Shown: positions 1-7,117, counted from the first letter of the stretch. The stretch: 9,036 nt of DNA from Mesorhizobium_B sp964242945 (GCA_964242945.1 CAXTCF010000154.1:1-9036), one strand, 5' to 3'. Program-made: numbers and translations. Notes: generated from the letters alone by a model not told the origin.

Positions 1-3
1 GCA

Positions 4-154
4 CCCCTCATCCGCCTGCCGGCACCTTCTCCCACAAGGGGAGAAGGAGGAACTCAGCCGAACCGCGCCTCTCGCTGCGCTGGCGATCGGCCAAAACCGT
101 GCCGCTGCCGTCTTCACCCCTTGTGGGAGAAGGTGCCGGGAGGCGGATGAGGGG
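4..154. repeat. Rhizobial-type intergenic inverted repeat (RIME-like)
   Basis: Two arms, 4-41 and 117-154, are reverse complements over 38 nt with a single mismatch (position 18 against 140), separated by 75 nt. The left arm also contains its own small hairpin: CCTTCTCCC at 25-33 pairs with GGGAGAAGG at 39-47. The outer ends carry the CCCCTCATCCGCC / GGCGGATGAGGGG termini and the inner parts the CACCTTCTCCC motif; from memory these recur in intergenic mosaic elements of Mesorhizobium and Sinorhizobium. It lies 27 nt past the stop codon of the minus-strand substrate-binding protein gene, so its transcript would fold strongly and could end transcription or protect the mRNA 3' end. No transposase or coding content is seen. 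The inverted repeat is directly visible; the family name is from recognition. Confidence 0.8.
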
Positions 155-180
155 TCCGGAGCGGCGCTCAAAGAGACCCG

Positions 181-1338
181 TCACCGCCCCCCGATCACGC
201 CGATATAGTCGGACACCCAACGGTAATACGGGACGCATTGGTTGCTCTGGGAGGCGCATTGCGTCGTCGGCGTCTTCCAGAATTTGATCTTGTCGAAATT
301 GTCGTAGCCGTTGGTCTTGCAGCCTTCGTCGCCGAGCAGCGCGTTGCCCTTGCAGGCGGCGGGCACGGCCGGCAGGGAGCCGAACCAGGCCGCGACGTCG
401 CCTTGCACTTTTGGCGAAAGCGAGTGCTCCAGCCATTGGTAGGCGCAGTTGGGGTGGGCTGCGCCCGCCGCCAGCATCGTCGTGTCGGCCCAGCCGGTGG
501 CGCCCTCTTCCGGGACCGTGGAGGCGACCGGCTGCTTTTCGGCGGCGAGCAGGTTGACCTGGAATGGCCAGGAGCCGGAAGCCACCACGCCTTCGTTCTT
601 GAAGTCGTCCACCTGGATCATCGCGTCGTGCCAGTAGCGGCCGACAAGCTGGCGCTGGCCGCGAGCCAGGTCGAGCGCGGCCTTGTACTGGTCCTCGGTC
701 AGCTCATACGGGTTCTTGATGCCGAGTTCCGGCTTGTGCGCCATCAGGTAGTTGGCGGCGTCGGCGATGTGGATCGGCCCGTCATAGGCCTGCACGCGGC
801 CCTTGTTGGATTTGCCGTCGGGAAGCGTCATCTCCTCCCAGACGACGTTCCAGCTTTTCGGCGCGTCCTTGAACACGGCGGTGTTGTACATCAGCACGTT
901 CGGGCCCCACTGGTAGGGAACGCCGTAGTGCTTGCCGTCCACCGTGAACCAGGGCGCGTCCCTGAGCCGGTCGTCCACCGTGTTCCAGCTCTTGACGAGG
1001 TCGGTGTTGACCGGCTGCACGCGCTTGCCCGCCACAAGCCGGAGCGAGGCGTCGCCGGAAGCGGTGACGAGGTCGAAGCCGCCTTCGTTCATGAGGGCCA
1101 CCATCTCGTCGGAGGTGGCGGCGGTCTTCACGTTGACCTTGCAGCCCGTTTCCTTCTCGAAGCCTGTCACCCAGTCGTAGTTGGGGTCGGTCTCGCCGCG
1201 CTCGACATAGCCGGCCCAGGCGACGATATCGAGCTGCCCTTCGCCCTTGCCGACCGCCGTCATCACGTCCTGAGCCGCCGCTTGGCCTCCCAGGCTTAAA
1301 ATCAGCGCGAGCGCCGTCAGACTTTTTGCGATCTTCAT
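181..1338 (-). CDS. ydcS: YdcS-family polyamine-type ABC transporter substrate-binding protein
   Basis: A 385-residue periplasmic binding protein. Residues 1-22 form a Sec signal peptide (lysines at 2 and 5, hydrophobic core 8-17, Ala-rich end), with cleavage probably near AAA-Q. The mature part closely follows E. coli YdcS as I remember it: WAGYVERGETD (41-51), KETGCKVNVKTAATSDEM (62-79), VTASGDASLR (91-100), PYQWGPNVLMYNT (141-153), GKSNKGRVQAYDGPI (175-189) and KVQGDVAAWFGSLP (310-323). Length matches the family. YdcS is the binding component of the ydcSTUV transporter linked to putrescine/spermidine; the E. coli protein has also been reported to have polyhydroxybutyrate synthase activity. 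No ATPase or permease gene lies within the window; if present they would be left of position 1, beyond the inverted repeat. Cysteines are at 66, 298, 329, 340, 361 and 368; the last two fall in a segment that differs from E. coli. No clear Shine-Dalgarno precedes the ATG, but the signal peptide supports this start. The exact ligand is an inference. Confidence 0.93.
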   Translation of the reverse strand: MKIAKSLTALALILSLGGQAAAQDVMTAVGKGEGQLDIVAWAGYVERGETDPNYDWVTGFEKETGCKVNVKTAATSDEMVALMNEGGFDLVTASGDASLRLVAGKRVQPVNTDLVKSWNTVDDRLRDAPWFTVDGKHYGVPYQWGPNVLMYNTAVFKDAPKSWNVVWEEMTLPDGKSNKGRVQAYDGPIHIADAANYLMAHKPELGIKNPYELTEDQYKAALDLARGQRQLVGRYWHDAMIQVDDFKNEGVVASGSWPFQVNLLAAEKQPVASTVPEEGATGWADTTMLAAGAAHPNCAYQWLEHSLSPKVQGDVAAWFGSLPAVPAACKGNALLGDEGCKTNGYDNFDKIKFWKTPTTQCASQSNQCVPYYRWVSDYIGVIGGR

Positions 1339-1455
1339 GAGCCAGCCATCCCATCCGTCGGGCCGCCGGCATTTCGCGGCGTTCCCGAATAAAGCACCGG
1401 GCCGAATTGAACGGAATTTTTCGGGATTGGCAACGGGTCGGCCAGCTCAAAAGGC

Positions 1456-2046
1456 TCAGCCGGCGGCCGGGACCGGCGCGCCCCAGGCGAGAACCAGGCA
1501 ATAGGCGATCACGGTCACCATCAGCGCGCGGAACGCCCAGGCGACATAGCGGTATTTCGCGCGGTTGATGGCGGACAGCGCGTCCACGTTGCCGAGATAC
1601 TGGTTGAAGAGGTAGCCCGGCTCTTCTGCTTCCAGCGCGCCCAGGAAGACCGGGCGGTTCGCCGGCCAGGCGTTCCAGTAGAGCGAAGTGCCCGAAGCGC
1701 CGTTGCGCGGCAGCACGACGAGGATCGCCGCGATCAACGACACCGCGACCGACAAGGCCAAAACGCCGGACAATCCCATCGAAACAAAGTTTCCGGTGGT
1801 GTAGCGGACGGGATCGAACACCGCGCGGCCTTCCGCCGAGGTCACGAGGAAGGCGACCATGAAGGTGAAGATGTAGGCCGCCTTCTGGTCCGCGATGCGG
1901 ACCTGGTCGTAGAAGGTGTCGTTGATCTTCTTCAGATGATCGAGAAAGGCGCGGTCGTCGCGCGAAATTTTCGGCCGCGCTTCGACGCCTTCCAGCTGGA
2001 GACTGCCGGAAACCACGGTGAGCTGCTGCGCGCGGCCGGACGACAT
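1456..2046 (-). CDS. DUF5706/PycTM-family membrane protein (Pycsar effector-like)
   Basis: A 196-residue membrane protein. After a soluble N-terminus (1-35) comes an amphipathic stretch FLDHLKKINDTFYDQV and the motif RIADQKAAYIF (50-60), the ADxKA signature that I associate with DUF5706/PycTM proteins. Likely membrane helices are at about 57-72, 88-113 and 168-189. Between helices 2 and 3 lie LPRNGASGTSLYWNAWP (112-128) and GYLFNQYLGNVDALSAI (144-160), then NRAKYRYVAWAFR (161-173), also typical of the family. In Pycsar defence, PycTM binds cCMP or cUMP made by the partner cyclase PycC and damages the inner membrane. Many rhizobial genomes carry a chromosomal member, so a defence role here is inference. 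Shine-Dalgarno AAGGGG lies about 8 nt before the ATG. The stop is 117 nt upstream of the ydcS start on the same strand, so co-transcription is possible. The cyclase gene is divergent on the other side. Family call is good; function is uncertain. Confidence 0.8.
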   Translation of the reverse strand: MSSGRAQQLTVVSGSLQLEGVEARPKISRDDRAFLDHLKKINDTFYDQVRIADQKAAYIFTFMVAFLVTSAEGRAVFDPVRYTTGNFVSMGLSGVLALSVAVSLIAAILVVLPRNGASGTSLYWNAWPANRPVFLGALEAEEPGYLFNQYLGNVDALSAINRAKYRYVAWAFRALMVTVIAYCLVLAWGAPVPAAG

Positions 2047-2086
2047 GGCGAAAACCCCTTCCCTCTTTTCCCCGCCTTTTGACCGC

Positions 2087-2099
2087 CGGAACGTTTCCG
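2087..2099. promoter_or_regulatory. Palindrome in the divergent intergenic region (candidate operator)
   Basis: CGGAACGTTTCCG is a perfect 5-3-5 inverted repeat (CGGAA / TTCCG). It sits 41 nt upstream of the PycTM-like gene start on the minus strand and about 190 nt upstream of the preferred cyclase start. A TTGACC sequence at 2079-2084 (+) resembles a -35 box, but no convincing -10 follows. The remainder of 2047-2292 shows no recognisable gene or RNA. A short palindrome can arise by chance; this is only a candidate regulator site. Confidence 0.2.
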
Positions 2100-2292
2100 T
2101 TTCATGCCGCCGCCAAAGCGGGAAAGCCAGGACGACGGTTGCACGCCGGGAACAAACGCCCTTGCGGCGACACAGGCGCGAAACGCTGCGCCTCTATTCC
2201 GCCGCTGGATGGAGCGCGTGGCCCGGCGCGCCCCATCCGGTAAGATTTCTCCTCGATTCCAAGCGTTTTGGAAGCAGCGACAGACAGCGTTC

Positions 2293-4305
2293 ATGGTCCT
2301 TGTCCATCCCCGCCCGTCCGGCTGGTGGCGCCGCTTTCCCGGCAGCGCCGGCTTCTTTGCGGCCGACGAAGAGACGCGCCGGCGCCGCAAGCTGGCGCTG
2401 TTCGCGGCCTTCGCCGCGCTGGGCGTGTCGCTGGCGGCAACGGCGGCCCCGTGGCGACTGCTGGAAGCCCGCGCCTTCGACTACCTCTCGACGATCTCCC
2501 CGCCGCCCAGGCCGGCGGACGGACCGATCGTGGTGGCGGTCGATGAGCCGTCCTTTGCCGAAGTCGGCCGGCAATGGCCCTGGCCGCGCTCCCTGCATGC
2601 GCAACTGGCCGATGCCCTGCGCAAGGCCGGCGCGAAGGCGGTCGGGCTGGACATCGTTTTCGCTGAACCCTCTGCCGATCCCGCTTCTGATGCCGCGCTC
2701 GCCGCAGCGCTCGGACCGGACACGGTGCTGGCCGCCGACGAAACGGTGATAAGCACGCCGCAGGCGACCCAGATCGTCCGCACCGAGCCGCTGCCGGCCT
2801 TGACGGAAAACGGCGCTGCGAGCGGCGTAGCCTCCGTCGTGCTGGACGGAGACGGGACGCTTCGCCGCGTGCCTCCCTACGCGGACGGATTCGCGCGAAG
2901 CCTCTTGCGCGTTGCTGCGCGGAATGCCGCCTCTCCGCCGGAGGGGGCGCTGCTGCAAAGCTGGGGGCCGAACCGCACCTACCCCACCGTTTCCTATTAC
3001 CAGGCGCTCGACCCGGAAAAATTCCTGCCGCCAAACTTCTTTCGCGGCCGCGTGGTGATGGTCGGCCTGTCCACGCAGGCTGCGCCGACGGTCGATTCCA
3101 GCACGGCGGACACGTTTGCGACATCCTGGACGCCGCGCTCAAAGCAGCTGGTGGCGGGCGTCGAGGTGCAGGCGAACGCCTTCGACAATTTGAGCCACGG
3201 GCTGTTCATCCGGCCGCTGGCGCTTTCGGGCTCCGTTGCGCTGGCGGTGCTCGCCGCCCTGCTGGGCGCGGCGGCGGTGTGGCGCGGCACGAGCTGGAAC
3301 ACGCTGCTCTGGTCGATTGCCGCCGTGCTCGCCTGCGCCGTCGGCAGCTTCCTGGCTCTGCGCTTCGGCAGGGTCTATGCCCCGCCGCTGGCGCCAAGCC
3401 TCGCCTTCCTGCTGGTGGCCGGCGCGCAGAGCGCGCGCGACTATGCGAGCGAGCGCCGGCTGCGCCAGGGCATCACGCGGGCCTTTTCGCAGTATGTCTC
3501 GCCGGTGATCGTCGAGCGGCTGGCGGCGAACCCGTCGCTGCTGAAGCTCGGCGGCGAGCGGCGCACGATGACCATCCTGTTCTGCGACGTGCGCGGCTTC
3601 ACCACCATTGCCGAGCGGATGAAGAGCGACCCCGAAGGCCTGACGCGGCTGATCAACCGGCTGCTCGGACCGCTGTCCCAGACCGTGCTCGATTTTGGGG
3701 GCACCATCGACAAATATATCGGCGACGCGGTGATGGCCTTCTGGAACGCGCCGCTGGACGACCCCGACCATGCGCTGCACGCCGTACAGGCGGCATTGGG
3801 CATGCACGAGGCTTTGGAGCGCCTGAACCGGGAACTGGCGGCGGAAGCGGAAGGACAGGGCGAGCCGCCGCTGAACCTGAAGATCGGCGTCGGCATCAAT
3901 ACAGGCGACTGCGTGGTGGGCAACATGGGCTCCGCCATGCGCTTCGACTATTCCGTGCTGGGCGACGCGGTGAACCTCGCCTCGCGCCTGGAAGGCGAAA
4001 CCAAGCGGCTCGGCGTCGGGGTGCTGCTGGGCGCCGAGACCGCGAAGGCGATCGGCGGCCGGCTGCCGCTCGCAGCGCTCGACCGGGTGCAGGTGAAGGG
4101 CAAGACCGAGGCCGTCACCGTGTCAACGGTCGTGCCGGGCGCAACGCCCGCAGCGCTTGCGGCGCATGCGGCCGTCATGGCTGATGCCTGGGCGGGCCGG
4201 CTGCTGGCCGACGACGCGCGGCTCGCCGCAGCTCCCCGGCAGGTGCCGGCGCTGGCTGGGTTCTACGAGGGCCTGCGAGCGCGCAGCGGACAAGCCGCCG
4301 CCTGA
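2293..4305 (+). CDS. CHASE2-transmembrane-class III adenylate/guanylate cyclase
   Basis: With the start at 2293 the protein has 670 residues. Order: cytoplasmic Arg-rich N-terminus (1-32), membrane helix (about 33-53), extracytoplasmic CHASE2 sensor (about 58-360, with ARAFDYLSTI, GPIVVAVDEPSF, WPWPRSLHAQL, GLDIVFAEPS, and FFRGRVVMVGLS near its end), three closely packed membrane helices (about 363-440 counting the linkers), then the cyclase domain. The catalytic set is complete: metal-binding Asp in FCDVRGFT (codon 3586) and in DKYIGDAVMAFW (codon 3724), substrate-selecting Lys (codon 3712), Ser at the Thr/Asp position in FDYSVLGD (codon 3952), and transition-state Asn and Arg in VNLASR (codons 3973 and 3985). 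It should make a cyclic nucleotide, most likely cAMP, under control of a periplasmic signal. In-frame ATGs at 2104 and 2209 would extend the N-terminus, but those residues do not look like family sequence and no candidate has a clear Shine-Dalgarno, so the start is uncertain. Its divergent neighbour is a PycTM-family membrane protein. Confidence 0.93.
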   Translation: MVLVHPRPSGWWRRFPGSAGFFAADEETRRRRKLALFAAFAALGVSLAATAAPWRLLEARAFDYLSTISPPPRPADGPIVVAVDEPSFAEVGRQWPWPRSLHAQLADALRKAGAKAVGLDIVFAEPSADPASDAALAAALGPDTVLAADETVISTPQATQIVRTEPLPALTENGAASGVASVVLDGDGTLRRVPPYADGFARSLLRVAARNAASPPEGALLQSWGPNRTYPTVSYYQALDPEKFLPPNFFRGRVVMVGLSTQAAPTVDSSTADTFATSWTPRSKQLVAGVEVQANAFDNLSHGLFIRPLALSGSVALAVLAALLGAAAVWRGTSWNTLLWSIAAVLACAVGSFLALRFGRVYAPPLAPSLAFLLVAGAQSARDYASERRLRQGITRAFSQYVSPVIVERLAANPSLLKLGGERRTMTILFCDVRGFTTIAERMKSDPEGLTRLINRLLGPLSQTVLDFGGTIDKYIGDAVMAFWNAPLDDPDHALHAVQAALGMHEALERLNRELAAEAEGQGEPPLNLKIGVGINTGDCVVGNMGSAMRFDYSVLGDAVNLASRLEGETKRLGVGVLLGAETAKAIGGRLPLAALDRVQVKGKTEAVTVSTVVPGATPAALAAHAAVMADAWAGRLLADDARLAAAPRQVPALAGFYEGLRARSGQAAA

Positions 4306-4355
4306 CCCTTCGGCATCTTTCCTCACGCAGCAAACGCGCAACCGCGCCGCCCGCT

Positions 4356-4466
4356 TTGGTGAGACTGCTTGAAGCGCTGATCGGTGCGGGCGTCGTTGCC
4401 GCCGCGCTGGCGACGGGCTTTACGGTCTATGCCTGGGAAAGCCCGATCGGTCCGGTGTCACCGGCA
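4356..4466 (+). pseudogene. Remnant of a cytochrome c subunit N-terminus (dehydrogenase partner)
   Basis: From a TTG (4356) or GTG (4359) start, about 37 codons encode a short basic lead, a hydrophobic anchor (LIGAGVVAAALATGF) and the segment TVYAWESPIGPVSPA. This resembles the membrane-anchor N-terminus of c-type cytochromes that accompany xanthine-dehydrogenase-family enzymes, in which such a segment comes before the first CxxCH. No CxxCH follows. After about 4466 the frame loses family character, and the sequence in a second frame becomes the molybdopterin subunit. The simplest reading is a deletion that removed the rest of the cytochrome gene and the first part of the next gene. The match is short and rests on pattern recognition, so it could also be a fortuitous hydrophobic stretch. 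Confidence 0.45.
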
Positions 4467-4467
4467 A

Positions 4468-5951
4468 GCGATGCCGGGCGTCGTGCGGGTGCTGCGCGAC
4501 GGCGATTTTTTGGCGGTTGTGGCGCAAAAGGAGTTCACGGCGGTCAAAGCGATGCGCGCCCTGGCCCGCGCTGCCCGCTGGCGGGAACCGGAAGAACAAT
4601 TACCGGAAATGCCAAGCCTGCCGGACTTCCTCCGGTCGCCGCCGGTTGAGGATGGAACGGTGATCGCCTAGGGAACGCCGGAGCCTGTCGTCCAGACCTA
4701 CGAGGCGACGTTCACGCGGCCTTACCAGAATCACGGCTCGATCGGCCCCTCCTGCGCCGTTGCGCATTACGACACGGACGGTCTGCGCGTGTGGTCCCAT
4801 ACGCAAGGCGTGTTCCCCGACCGCAAAGCGATCGCCGCGATGCTCGGCCTGCCCTTGGAAAAGTGCGGGTGATCCACATGGAAGGCTCCGGCTGCTACGG
4901 CCATAACGGCGCCGACGATGCAGCGGGTGACGCGGCGCTGATCGCCCGCGCCATGCCGGGCAAGCCGATCCGCATCCAGGCGACGCGCGAGCAGGAGCAT
5001 GGCTGGGAGCCGTTCGGCCCGGCGATGGCGACGCGGCTGCGCGCCGGGCTGGACGCTTCGGGCACGATCGCCGACTGGAACTACGAACTCTGGAGCAACA
5101 CGCATTCGACGCGGCCCGGCCCGGCCGGAGCGTTGCTCGCCGGCCGGCACAGCGCGGCCAAGCACAAGCCGGAGGAGCCGAAGCTCCAGATCTCGCCTGC
5201 CGGCAACGGCGACCGCAACGCCGTGCCGCTTTACACGATGCCTTCCAAGCATGTGGTCTGGCACTTCCTGAAGGACATGCCGCTCAGGGTCTCCGCGCGG
5301 CGGGGCCTGGGCGCCTATGCCAACGTGTTTTCCATCGAGTCCGCGATGGACGAGTTGGCGCTGCTGGCTGGCGCCGACCCGGTGGAGTTCCGGCTGCGCC
5401 GCCTAAAAGACGAGCGCGCCCGCGCGGTCGTGGAGCTTGCCGCGCAAAAATTCGGCTGGAAGGCAGGGGAAGCCTCGGCGCGCGGAAAAGGCCGCGGCTT
5501 CGCTTTCGCGCGCTACAAGAACCTCGCCTCCTATCTGGCGCTGGCGCTCGACCTGGAAGTGGACGAAGTGACCGGCCGCATCGCGGTCGGGCACGTGGTC
5601 TGCGCGATCGATGCGGGCGAGATCGTCTCGCCCGACGGCATCCGCAACCAGACGGAGGGCGGCATCATCCAGTCGCTGTCCTGGACGCTGTTCGAGGCCG
5701 TGTCCTTCGACCGCACGCGCATCACCAGCATCGACTGGGCGAGCTACCCCATCCTGCGCTTCGGCAGCCTGCCGCAATCGGTCGAGGTGCACCTGGTGCC
5801 GCGCCCCGGCACGCCGTTCCTCGGAGCCGGCGGAGCCGCGCAGGGGCCGACCGCGGCGGCGCTGGCCAATGCCGTGCGTGCTGCAATCGGCAAGCGGATC
5901 ACCGACCTGCCTTTTACGCGAGAGCGGATCGTGGCGGCACTTGCCGGGTGA
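4468..5951 (+). pseudogene. Broken xanthine-dehydrogenase-family molybdopterin-binding subunit
   Basis: The C-terminal two thirds of a periplasmic aldehyde-oxidase/xanthine-dehydrogenase-type large subunit. The first frame reads MPGVVRVLRDGDFLAVVAQK from 4471, hits TAG at 4669-4671, then continues in family sequence (TYEATFTRPYQNHGSIGPSC) to LPLEK and ends at TGA 4870. Coding resumes at 4863 in the next frame (VRVIHMEGSGCYGHNGADDA) and runs to the normal C-terminus, via RRGLGAYANVFSIESAMDEL, DGIRNQTEGGIIQSLSW, SYPILRFGSLPQSVEV and LPFTRERIVAAL. One missing G after GAAAAG (4858-4863) explains the shift. The N-terminal 250 or so residues of a family member are absent. The usual GxGE active-site glutamate is Gly here (codon 5832, GAGGAAQGPTAAALANA). 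No (2Fe-2S) subunit gene is nearby. An annotation tool may call an intact ORF from 4791 or 4878, but that would be a fragment. The original substrate cannot be told. Confidence 0.9.
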
Positions 5952-5966
5952 GAACCGTTCACGTCA

Positions 5967-6000
5967 CCGCCGGAAGCGGCGTGCCGAGCGCTCCCGGCGG
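5967..6000. terminator. Stem-loop between convergent genes (possible bidirectional terminator)
   Basis: CCGCCGGAAGC (5967-5977) pairs with GCTCCCGGCGG (5990-6000) in 10 of 11 positions around a 12-nt loop that itself can pair (GGC...GCC). It lies between the pseudogene stop (5951, +) and the dehydrogenase stop (6026, -), where a shared terminator would be expected. There is no T-tract on either side, so the call rests on location and stem stability only. Confidence 0.35.
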
Positions 6001-6025
6001 CGACCCGGTTCCGGCAACCCAGCGC

Positions 6026-6964
6026 TCACCACTCGAACGGCGCCATCGTTTCCCGGCGTCCTAGCAGGAACGCATCCGCCACCCAGCGCAGCGGCGTATC
6101 GTCCACCTCCGACCGCTTCTGCTCCAGCAGCTCGGCGAAGCGCTCGTAGATGCGCTCATACTCTTCCGAAGGGGCCGATACCGTTACGTCGCCGTTGCTC
6201 ACCAGCACCGTGCCGCCTTTTTCCAGCTTCAGCATCCGGCCTTTCCGCGTCTCAGCGGAGATCGTCCAGACCTCGCCGCTTTCCTCCAGCCAGTTGAAGC
6301 CGGCGCTGATCGCGGGCTGGTGCGCCTGCTGGGACTTGAAGCGGAGTTCCACGTCCACCGGCGTCTGCTTATTTGCGGGAAAGCCCAGCCGCGCCTCGGC
6401 GATGAAGACGGGAAACGGCACGATCTTGGCCAGGATCGACAGCGCGTTGACCCCAGGGTCGAACACGCCGAAGCCGCCGGGCTCCCACACCCACTCCTGC
6501 CCGGGATGCCACTTGCGCACGCTTTCGCGCCAGTCGATGCGCAAGGATGCGACGCCTTCCTCCGCCAGGATTTTTCGCGCCTCGTCCACCGCCGCGTTGT
6601 ATTGGGAGTGCCAGGTCTGGAACAGCAGACGGCCTTTTTCCGCGGCATGGGCCACGAGGTCGTCCAGTTCGGAGATCGTCGGGGTCGGCGGCTTTTCCAT
6701 CAGCACGTCTTTTCCGGCGTCCAGCGCCTCGCGCACGATGGCGTGGCGCGCGCCCGGCGGCGTGCAGACGGCGACCAGCTTCACCTCCGGCATCGCCGCA
6801 AAGAACTCGGCCGGCGTGCGGAACACCGGCACGCCCTCCACCGCCACGCCGCGGGTCGAAACCGTCGCCGCCAGTTCGAAGGCGCCGCTCTTGGCGATCA
6901 CCGGCAGGTGCTGGTCCACCGCGATCTTGCCGATCCCGATCACCGCGATCTTGTGTTTTGCCAT
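6026..6964 (-). CDS. Gfo/Idh/MocA oxidoreductase, L-arabinose/D-galactose 1-dehydrogenase type
   Basis: A 312-residue cytoplasmic NAD(P)-dependent dehydrogenase. The N-terminal Rossmann fold shows KIAVIGIGKIAVDQHLP (5-21), with the glycine-rich dinucleotide loop at 10-13, and the family EKPP motif at 90-93 with the catalytic lysine K91. The C-terminal domain holds TWHSQYNAAV (117-126), KWHPGQEWVWEPGGFGVFDP (151-170) and GVNALSI, with D169 and N173 at the positions of the catalytic pair, and ends LRWVADAFLLGRR. This combination matches Azospirillum-type L-arabinose 1-dehydrogenase and rhizobial D-galactose 1-dehydrogenase, which oxidise the aldose C1 to a lactone in non-phosphorylating sugar catabolism. 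Which sugar is preferred cannot be read here. An ORF extension to 7039 exists, but the start at 6964 has GGAGG (6976-6980) 11 nt upstream and gives the conserved beta strand directly after MAKH. No sugar transporter or dehydratase genes adjoin it, and TraB/GumN is divergent. Confidence 0.9.
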   Translation of the reverse strand: MAKHKIAVIGIGKIAVDQHLPVIAKSGAFELAATVSTRGVAVEGVPVFRTPAEFFAAMPEVKLVAVCTPPGARHAIVREALDAGKDVLMEKPPTPTISELDDLVAHAAEKGRLLFQTWHSQYNAAVDEARKILAEEGVASLRIDWRESVRKWHPGQEWVWEPGGFGVFDPGVNALSILAKIVPFPVFIAEARLGFPANKQTPVDVELRFKSQQAHQPAISAGFNWLEESGEVWTISAETRKGRMLKLEKGGTVLVSNGDVTVSAPSEEYERIYERFAELLEQKRSEVDDTPLRWVADAFLLGRRETMAPFEW

Positions 6965-7117
6965 GCCCCAAAAATCCTCCGTGGTCGCGCGGCTGCCTTG
7001 CCGGAACGAACCTTTGCCGCGTCGCTTGGCTTCCTGCAACCGGGCGGATTGCTCCGCCGTTCGGGCGTTCGACTAGGCGGAATGCAAACAGCGGGATTTT
7101 TCGCGACTTCTTTAACG

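Noticed and set aside
238..1299. 353-residue plus-strand ORF antisense to ydcS
   Set aside because: It is a GC-driven shadow: its composition is Val/Gly/Arg/His-heavy with no recognisable domain, and ydcS on the other strand is a clear full-length family member.
2104..2292. N-terminal extension of the cyclase from ATG 2104 or 2209
   Set aside because: The 63 extra residues are not family-like, precede the cytoplasmic lead of the first helix and lack a ribosome site. I keep this as an alternative, not as the main call.
1456..4305. Calling the pair an established Pycsar system (pycC/pycTM)
   Set aside because: Divergent orientation, a CHASE2 membrane cyclase and an ATP-type lysine do not fit the described systems. 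It is reported as a hypothesis only.
4791..4871. Start of an intact-looking oxidoreductase ORF at ATG 4791
   Set aside because: Codons 4791-4862 in that frame do not match the family, whereas the other frame does (AHYDTDGLRVWSHTQGVFP). The apparent start is a consequence of the frameshift.
7004..7032. EcfG-type promoter (GGAAC then CGTT) before the TraB-family gene
   Set aside because: GGAAC is present at 7004-7008, but the matching CGTT at 16-17 nt is absent (the sequence there reads GCTT/CTTG).
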